DNA of 64,000 bases. Source: Stictocephala bisonia. Its lineage: Eukaryota > Arthropoda > Insecta > Hemiptera > Membracidae. The notes under the pieces are model-generated. The model had not been told where the DNA came from, made no database searches, and worked only from the letters and a program-made list of their open reading frames with translations. This document shows, piece after piece, positions 56,576-64,000 of this stretch. The translations under genes were made by a program, and so were the position numbers. Each line of letters opens with the position of its first letter. The first letter of the stretch is position 1. The stretch covers positions 27,521-91,520 of the forward strand of contig JAQJVL010002569.1 in the NCBI GenBank assembly GCA_035578905.1. Direction: 5' to 3'.

Positions 56576-56987
56576 AAAATCATTAAGTCTATCACACTGT
56601 TTATATGATTTATTTATAGCTAATGTATTATCATATTGCAGTAATACCGTCATTATATAATTAATAATTTATTATCTACCCAACTATTTCATTTTATGTT
56701 ATAATGATTAGCATTGGAAAGTACAAAGGACTTTATTTTTAATAATGGTGTTCCCTCTACATTAAGTAACCTAATAATCAAATGTGATCCAATGCTATTT
56801 TAAGGATCTGGATTAAACATCGTAGTTCATTTCCATGACTAAACAAAACTAAAAGTAAAAACGTACTAAAAAATAACCTATTTGCAAAAATATTTTTTTA
56901 TTGTGTTCATCCCCATTTCTTTTTGGAAATTAACTGTTATCATAGGTTATCATTAACTCATAGAAAGGTTACCGTATATTTTATTTA

Positions 56988-57240
56988 CATTTGGGGTTAT
57001 AAAATATTCAGCTAGACACATGTATTCAATTTATCGACATAACCTTCATAGGTACTTGTGAATGCAAGAGAGCTGCCTGTTTTTCACAGTTCTCCTTTCC
57101 ACCACCAGAATACGCTATCAGCCAGCACAGCTGATCACCATAACGAAAATAGACTATTTTTAATTATCTTACTTTATTTAGAGAATTATGAAAGAATGCT
57201 TTAGTAAGAAAGTTACTATTGTTATATATTTCAAAGTGTT
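56988..57240 (+). repeat. Duplicated segment, copy 2
   Basis: Matches copy 1: GGTTATAAAATATTCAGC, ATGTATTCAATTTATCGACA, GGTACTTGTGAATGCAAGAG, CCACCACCAGAATACGCTAT, TTTAGAGAATTATGAAAGAA and TTTAGTAAGAAAGTTACTAT. Copy 2 keeps GCTATCAGCCAGCACAGCTG that copy 1 has lost. The presence of flanks outside the monomer shows duplication of a larger unit. Confidence 0.85.
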
Positions 57241-57769
57241 ATCCGGTTTAGAAGTTTCTGTTTTTTAATTTATAAGCGAGAAGTTATCATATATTTTATT
57301 TTCATTCAAGGTTATTTTCATTAATTGACAAATGTATAAGTAAAATCCTTCTCGTCAGTAACCTCGTAGGAAATTAATGTTATTTAATTTTAATCATGTA
57401 CCGCATTGGATATTGTTAAATTCATAAATTGTGTATGAATTTACAGAAGTATTGATTTGTTTGTTAGAATCACAAATAATATCAATGTTGAAAGTTTCTC
57501 TAAATTTATGACAAAAACACATTGGTGACTTTGTTAACTAACTCATGACCTCTGTTATAACTAAGCAATAGCATTTTACAATATCACAATTTGCAGCTAC
57601 TAGGATGGTTTCACACTTTCTCGTATTATCTAGAACAGTTGTCAAATTAATAAATCCATTTTAGCATAGGTTTTTTTAGGGTACACTTGTAGTGTAATTT
57701 TTTTCTGTTGTGTGACGTACACTTTTACTGTATATGTACCAACACGTATTATGCTAATTAAAAAACTAT

Positions 57770-58413
57770 AAAATATTATTATTAGAATACCTTTAACACA
57801 TTTCTTAATAATTTGTTGTACGATGTACATTTCAACTTCTATGAAGTCATCTTCAAGTACATCTAGGTTATAAAACAATATAAATAAACCAATTATGATG
57901 TCCAAATTATTCACAGCTGTTGATAATATTTATATATATGTATTATAAATGGAATAATTCAGCTGTGGAATAAATATGTAAATTTTAATAATCTTTCAAA
58001 AAGTAAATTTTTAGAAATTGTGTCTTTGTCATTTAACAGAAAATTTGGTAATAGAAAATAATGAAACAAATCTTTAAATGTTACATACTTGTTAGAAAAG
58101 TATTTTAATATCAACCTTATAACGTCTCGAAATTTATAAAAGTGCAAAGAACAATCCAAATGTCCTATTAAATGACAAAGACATAATATCTAAAAATTTA
58201 CTTTTTGAAAGTTTATTAAAATTTACAAATTAATTCTACCAAAATATATATACATATTATCAACAGCTGTGAATAATTTGGACATCATAATTGGTTTATT
58301 TATATTGTTTTATAACCTAGATGTACCTGAAGATGACTTCACAGAATTGGAAATGTACATCGTACAACAAATTATGAAGAAATGTGTTGAAGATATTCTA
58401 TTAATAATATTTT
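57770..58413. repeat. Long inverted repeat with Penelope-type motif in each arm
   Basis: Arms 57770-58035 and 58169-58413 are complementary over most of their length (for example TGTACGATGTACATTTC, CCAATTATGATGTCCAAATT, GTAAATTTTTAGAAA, TGTCTTTGTCATTTA and their complements), with a few indels and a ~133-base spacer. Each arm holds CTTGAAGATGACTTC...GAA..TGAAAT or its near copy, the hammerhead-like order. The open minus-strand frame across the left arm (57642-57914) has no protein resemblance. Confidence 0.85.
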
Positions 58414-59136
58414 ATTTTACTATCCACTTTGTTGAGGCTTCAAACTAACTATAAAAACTATTTTTAAATACATTTATTAATAAACTGTATGTCTGTAAAA
58501 CATCATGCCTACGCAACATAATAGTAATTTCCAAGCCAGATTCAATGTAGATTAAAATTCTTTTGTAAGGAAGTATTGGTTTAGGTTAAGTAATACTACA
58601 AGTAAATTTATTTAATAGATCATATAAACAGACAACTTTTTCCATAACAAAAGGCTAATATATCGGTAAACTTATTTCACAAGTGAAGCTGTCAAGGCAT
58701 TGTTTGAAATAGAACTTTTAAATTTTAATGTATGTTGTTTTGGCAGAGGAAAAAGTATTTTATAGGCCTACTGTTGAAAAATACTATTTTTTATTACACA
58801 GACAGCTGTCATAAAACTACGTTTAATAAAGTAGACAAACAGCGTTATTAATAATGTTAGAAAGATTTTCCTACCGACGAGATAACTAAAATAAATAATG
58901 GTCTCAAAGTTGGGCCAAATTAAGTAATCAATTTTTTTAACTTTATTTTCAGAACATCAAAAGTTATTTTGCCTTCAAGTCATTCACATCTTGTGGAATT
59001 TTATAATTATATCAACAAGCATTTATTAAATATTACTTTATTGCAGAAAATTATTTTTTCTGCACATTAAAATAGTTTTGATTTATAAACTTTCTATGAA
59101 CTATTATAAAAGCTCAAAATATTTCGTTTTTTTAGG
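58414..59136. other. AT-rich DNA, no gene seen
   Basis: Nothing assigned. Confidence 0.6.
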
Positions 59137-59909
59137 TAGGGATGAACATATTTTCAAAATATCGAATGATCGATATAATGCATACCAAAGATAGATCTAA
59201 AGATAATATCAAAAGAAAAATATTGATATATCGGGTAAACGATATAAATGTAAATTGTTTATCTGTTTAAATTATGCACTAAATCTTATGTCATGACCAA
59301 AAATACACTCATGGTTTTTTGTCACTATTTAGAATGTGAAAATGCCTGTTGAATTTAAATATTAAATACATTTTTCTACACGAAACAAGTTGTTATCTGT
59401 GGTGTTAAATCAAAAAAATTCAAAGTTAGAATAATTATACCTTTAATTATTTTGTTAATTATAAAATATTAATGTAAATAGCATTATTATTTTTCTTCTT
59501 CACATTAAAAATGCCATTAGGCTTCTTATAAACACTAAAACAACACTTTAAACAATTGAATCTTTGAGTCAACGTTACCTACTTATACACAACTTCATTT
59601 ACCCGTTCCACCCACTGGTCTACAATAAACTACATTTTGGTACGTTAACTCACGAAAAAAAGTAAATAAAATTACTTTATTGTTTCAATGCATGTTTTTT
59701 ACACATAAGAGGCAATTTAAATGTCTTTTTTTTGAATCGTGATTATTTTGAGGAGAGATAATAATGACAATATTTAGTGATATGATATATCGGACCAAAA
59801 TATCGATATGGCCGATATTACTAAAAGAAAATATCGCTACTAAAATATCGATATATAGAAACATATTTATTAAATAAATTTGAAGTATAGATATATACTG
59901 CCATCACTA
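59137..59909 (+). mobile_element. Non-autonomous hAT-like element, copy 2
   Basis: It starts TAGGGATGAACATATTTTC and ends ...ACTGCCATCACTA, whose complement TAGTGATGGCAGT shares TAG.GATG with the start: short terminal inverted repeats of hAT type. The flanks TTTTTAGG (59129-59136) and TTTCTTGG (59910-59917) agree in 6 of 8 positions, fitting a decayed 8-bp target duplication. The interior is AT-rich with ATCGATAT clusters, no transposase frame. Inverted match to 39301-39954. Confidence 0.75.
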
Positions 59910-61260
59910 TTTCTTGGTAGGAATAGTAAATTTGGAGTTTTTGAAAAAAAAATATATATATATTTTAGACGTATGATTTATTACTTATTGTTTAGTTTTG
60001 GTTCCAATCATTTTTAATCCACACATTTTAATTTAAGGTATACAGATATGTTCTTGCTTTTTAGGAATCATAAAAAAGTACGTTTGATGATACAAATCTG
60101 CAACACCGTTTTATGAGCAATTTTGCAGCTGCCTATAAAACAACGTTAGCATTGTTGAAGAAGAGTGTTTTCGTTGCACACATTTCAATGAGGGTACCTG
60201 TTTTTTAAGTTAATGGTTAATGGTTTTAAGTTAATGGAAATTTACATGAAGTTAATTTTTTTTAAATTCTAAATTAAAAAGCTGTCTTGAAATGTTAGGA
60301 TCTAAAACTCCAATATGATTATTCAAACATAAATAGAACTAGATGTGTAATTATCTTTCACATGATAGATGCAACATTTAATGTTTTGTCGTATGTGTAT
60401 ATACAACTCGTATATAATGTATGTATGTATTTATCACCACCATGTTTTCACTTGAGTTACTCCCGTAGATGAACCATACACAAATTCTGAGGTAAGTTTA
60501 TTTCCAAAATGCGATGCCAAACAACAAAACATATATTATTTAAATCTCCCGAGCGCTTATGTTAAATAGCTAAATGTATACCCTCTTCTGATAGAAGAAC
60601 CGTCTGAATACCTAATGAAGTCTACTTTCTGGAAGGAGCTTTCAAATGGGATTTGTAATAGTTTTTTTGTTTTTTGTTTTTACATTTGAAAAACTATTGG
60701 CATTAGAATGCACAGTACAAAACATAATTTATTGTAGGGTAGACTCTTGATAAGTTGACAAAATTTATTCCCTGCAGGACAAAAACGAAAGAACTACTTT
60801 TTAACGTCTAAATTTTTTTCTATTTTAATTTTAATTAATGTCACAATAACATTACAAAGTTGTGTGGTAACTATTAAAAATACAGAATATTACACATAAA
60901 ATCGTTGACTGAAAGTAATGAAAGTTAAGTTTTAAGAATGTTATTTATAATACTACTTTACATAACTAATTACACTGACGAACACTTTCAAAAAAATTTT
61001 GCCTGTATGTATTTTTTGTAATGTTGTTCACATAGCCTTTAAGTCACATACTATTCATCATAGTTTTTTTAGATGTTATATGTAGGCCACCATCATATAT
61101 TATAGAATTTAACAACATAAACATAGATAAAAATATAAATAATATCACATGTTATATAGTTAATGAAAATGAGTAATTATCTACATCATACGAAAGTTGA
61201 TGAAAACTGTACCATCACTTATAATTTATAATTTGATTTTGAACTTCTAAATTGAAAATA
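59910..61260. other. AT-rich DNA, no gene seen
   Basis: Nothing assigned. Confidence 0.6.
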
Positions 61261-61261
61261 G

Positions 61262-61750
61262 GTTAAAAATATGTCGAGCATAAAGCAGCACTTGGTTGTA
61301 AAATATGTCGATCATAAAGCAGGACTTGATTGTAAAATATGTCGAGCATAAAGCTGTACTGGATTTTGAAATATGTCGAGCATAAATCAGTACTTGATTG
61401 TGAAATATGTAAAGCATAAAGCAGTACTTGATTATGAAATATGTCGAGCATAAAGCAGCACTTGATTGTGAAATATTTTGAGCATAAAGCAGCACTTGAT
61501 TGTGAAATATGTCGAGCATAAAGCAGCACTTGATTGTGAACTATGACGAACATAAAGCAGTACTTGATTGTGAAATATGTCGACCATAAAGCAGTACTTG
61601 ATTGTGAAATATGTCGAGCATAAAGCAGCACATGATTGTGAAATATTTCGAGCATAAAGAACACTTGATTGTGAAATATGTCGAGCATAGAGCAGCACTT
61701 GATTATGAAATATGTTGAACATAAGGCAGCACTTGATTGTGAAATAGAGA
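61262..61750. repeat. 34-bp tandem array
   Basis: About fourteen units of AAATATGTCGAGCATAAAGC and AGCACTTGATTGTG, with point variants (AGTACTTGATT, GATCATAAAG) and one short unit. As 34 is not a multiple of three, all three minus-strand frames cycle through the unit, and none meets a stop; the long Cys/Ser/Phe-rich frames are a by-product. Confidence 0.96.
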
Positions 61751-61827
61751 TTTGTACAGCCATACACGCTGATTCTTTTATTGTGCATTCTTTCCACTCA
61801 TCTTCTTTGTACAGTTGTTTTTTTCTT

Positions 61828-62075
61828 AGGAAGAGCCAGTGGCCGAGTGGTTTAAAGCGTCAGGACTTTGTACCTTAGTTGGAGATTGCGCAGATTCAAA
61901 TTCTGGCCATGAACGTTCGTTTTTATCAGTGATACTCACCTTGTACTGTATCGGTTCTCCCCTTACTCTGCCCGAAAAAAATCTCCACGCAGATCAATAG
62001 TATATGGGGAATGGGCAGGGTAAGATAAAAAACGGGATCCACCTCTTCTGAAAAAATTATAAAATAAAATAAAAC
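61828..62075 (+). mobile_element. tRNA-Ser/Leu-like SINE, family 3
   Basis: The head GCCAGTGGCCGAGTGGTTTA (A box) with GCAGATTCAAATTCTGGCCA (B box) has the long-variable-arm look of a class II tRNA. A body with GTACTGTATCGGTTCTCCCC and ATGGGGAATGGGCAGGG and a tail ATAAAATAAAATAAAAC follow. Changes in the loops and the extra body argue against a functional tRNA. Confidence 0.75.
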
Positions 62076-63565
62076 TATGCTAGCTGGTGACCATTTGCTT
62101 TATGTTCTTAATTTGTAAATCAAATGTTACTCGATGTTAATTTGTAAATCAAATGTGAGCTTCTTCCAAGAAAATAAACAACTGAAGCTGTCGTAGGTTG
62201 GTAGCTAATAACCGCAACCTACACCTACCTGAAGAGATCCAAAAGATCGAAACAGCGAAGCACAAGCCTATATGTAAGTTTAGTCGTACCGTCCCGGGAA
62301 TACCCCTAACGCTAATTCTTTGTCGTTGAACGCATACTACCAAACAGGGTTAAGAAATTAACATTGTAACACCCTTCCCACCAGTGCTCTACATTACGTT
62401 CTTCTTTAAAAACATGCTCTGTGAGTTAAGAGTAATTTTATAAATGATTTTCAATTATGATGTTCTTTTTAAATTCACTTAAACCGTATATCGGTGTATG
62501 AAATGAGTGACTTTTTAATTCATATTGCTGATTCGAAATCCAACTAAATAGAATTTAAACTAATCAAAAAGAATAAACATATTTATGATTTTTTGTAACA
62601 TATACATTTTTCATTAATACTTAACTTTGAATAATTTCCCCTAAATACTTTAACCTAGCTATAAAGACTTTATAAATAAATGTATAGTCACATCCAATTT
62701 ATTAAAAACTACTAAATTTTAAATTACACTAAAAACAAAAGTAAATAATATCAGTTCTGTTAAATTTGACTAAAGGAGTTAATAGGATGAGTTCTTCAGA
62801 CGTATGATGTGGGATAAGCCTGAGAGATCCTTCACTCTATGGCATTCACGAGAGAAGTCTATCTCGTACTTGATAGAGAGATTTCATAATTCACTTTCAA
62901 TTCAATGAATTCATTGAATTCCATTTCAACCAATGTGGAAACCATGTCTGTACTCTCTTTATCCTTAATTATTATTTTTTTATTTATTACAACATAATTA
63001 TTTATCATTTAAATTATTATTTATTAAAATTGTAAGTTACTACCTGTATCCACCCGCTTCGCCGGTGATAATATTGAGTTTCATTATGTAATATAAATGT
63101 GCAGCAAGGTTTCGGTTTACACCGTATCCAATTTATATCTGATTTAGAACAGAGATGTTATGTAGTGTATAATAACTACTGTAATCAATAAATTTCAGTT
63201 TTAAAAGTTTAGCCTACCAAAATTTTATTTAATTTGTTTTTATTTAACAGCTGTAGTTTGGGAGAAATATTGATTAGTGGTAAATGGCTTTTATATACAC
63301 AGTTTGTATAGATTCCTATTCATTTATAGGGACCTATTGTTCCCAATATAATAGTGTTGAACATATTAGGGTTTTAAAGTATGTTATGTTTATTATAATA
63401 ATGTAAACATTTATGTGATCGTATAAAATGCAATATTTTTAATCCTAATTTATTAAATTTTAAGGTAACGGTATGTTTTGTTATAGATATTTAACCCGTA
63501 TATTCCCAGCCACAAAACTAGGGTGGCATGTTAAATAATGAATAAATGCGCTAACATATCACTGT
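62076..63565. other. No gene; palindrome at 62899-62920
   Basis: AT-rich. TGTTAATTTGTAAATCAAAT-type phrases occur twice at 62107-62155 (short direct repeat). AATTCAATGAATTCATTGAA with a further TT (62899-62920) is a perfect palindrome of 22 bases. Nothing else found. Confidence 0.5.
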
Positions 63566-63840
63566 TGAAATGGACGAGCGGTCTAAGACGTTGTACTGTG
63601 GCCAGGTTCAGCGCTGAGGATCGTCAGTTCGAATCCAGCTCGGGCTGTTACTGTGGATATAGTAAACAGAGGACCTAAACTTCGTGGCAGAAGGACAAGA
63701 TACATCGATATCCAAAGCAGGATGGAAAGTGTCCTCGTAGGCAAGCAAGTCAGTGACTCTGCCGTGAATACCAAGCATGGCAAATCTGAAAACACTAAGT
63801 CAAGCAAGTATACTCTATTATTCAAAACCGTTTTAAATTG
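63566..63840 (+). mobile_element. tRNA-Leu-like SINE, family 4
   Basis: The head TGGACGAGCGGTCTAAGACG (A box) and CAGTTCGAATCCAGCTCGGG (B box, 63626-63640) are followed by a conserved-looking body (GAGGACCTAAACTTCGTGGC, AGAAGGACAAGATAC, AGTGACTCTGCCGTGAAT). The GC content exceeds the flanks. The 3' end is not clear. The 62-codon frame inside (63653-63841) is probably incidental. Confidence 0.65.
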
Positions 63841-64000
63841 ATGTAGAACATAGGTGAATGCAGTGTCATAAATTAAGTTTTGAGACAGAACGGTTGCCAG
63901 CACTTTCGAGGTTAAAGTCACCTGACATCACAACATGCAAGTCCACATTATAATGTTTTTAAGATAGTCAAGATCTTACGGCTTGGTGTTTAACAGATGT

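Noticed and set aside
57642..57914. 90-codon minus-strand frame MNNLDIIIGLF...
   Set aside because: It covers one arm of the long inverted repeat; the other arm does not keep the frame, and no family is recognised.
61247..61797. Minus-strand 90-166-codon frames rich in Cys, Ser, Phe and Tyr
   Set aside because: By-product of a stop-free 34-bp tandem unit; three frames open together.
61834..61910. Functional tRNA-Ser gene
   Set aside because: Class II tRNA look, but loop changes and an attached SINE body with A-rich tail indicate a retroposon.
63566..63650. Functional tRNA-Leu gene
   Set aside because: A and B boxes are present but the acceptor and anticodon arms do not pair, and a SINE body follows.

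Overview
The window is eukaryotic, AT-rich, repeat-dominated DNA. I see no tRNA/rRNA gene that looks functional, no operon-like gene packing and no convincing host protein gene. The mobile elements (CR1/Jockey-like LINEs, a piggyBac with a C-terminal zinc-binding tail, hAT and TA-flanked MITEs, a Penelope-like element with a GIY-YIG domain, tRNA-derived SINEs) point to an arthropod, most likely an insect. A sap-feeding hemipteran is my guess from the style of the repeats, not something the sequence proves. One run of 122 Ns lies at 37643-37764.

Layout, left half. 1-900: decayed Penelope-like element. 1.4-1.9 kb: two tRNA-headed SINEs. 2.1-2.5 kb: LINE ORF1 fragment. 3.9-4.7 kb: 3' end of a minus-strand LINE. 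5.4-5.6 kb: long GT microsatellite. 5.7-6.0 kb: probable piggyBac tail remnant. 8.0-8.2 kb: minisatellite. About 8.2-14.3 kb: a nearly full-length LINE. Its first ORF carries a coiled coil, a Ulp1-like (C48) cysteine-protease module and an SGNH-esterase module; its second carries an AP-endonuclease and reverse transcriptase. All are broken by stops and frameshifts. 14.8-15.2 kb: hairpin plus a second minisatellite locus. 17.8-19.7 kb: a 5'-truncated LINE whose reverse-transcriptase frame is still open. 20.6-23.6 kb: a cluster of a SINE-like family, one copy split by an internally deleted piggyBac. 23.6-23.8 kb: inverted repeat with a hammerhead-like core. 24.2-24.6 kb: MITE.

Right half. 26.4-28.6 kb: large minisatellite with higher-order structure. 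28.7-29.7 kb: minus-strand reverse-transcriptase remnant. 32.5 kb: 116-bp foldback. 33.3-34.9 kb: ~130-bp satellite. 37.0-38.2 kb: ~97-bp tandem array holding the assembly gap. 39.3-40.0 and 59.1-59.9 kb: two copies, in opposite orientation, of a non-autonomous hAT. 41.2-41.9 kb: second MITE copy beside a SINE. 42.7-43.5 kb: Penelope-like end and SINE-like copy. 48.6-50.0 kb: possible LTR. 53.1-53.3 kb: G-rich tract. 54.0-55.0 kb: RTE-like reverse-transcriptase remnant with an internal duplication. 56.3-57.2 kb: duplicated segment carrying satellite monomers. 57.8-58.4 kb: long inverted repeat. 61.3-61.8 kb: 34-bp tandem array. 61.8-62.1 and 63.6-63.9 kb: two more tRNA-derived SINEs.

These parts do not form a pathway; they are layers of independent insertions, and nesting gives some relative ages. 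The most notable content is the domain set of the 8.2-14.3 kb LINE, the hammerhead-like Penelope motifs at several loci, and one minisatellite family seeded at up to five loci.
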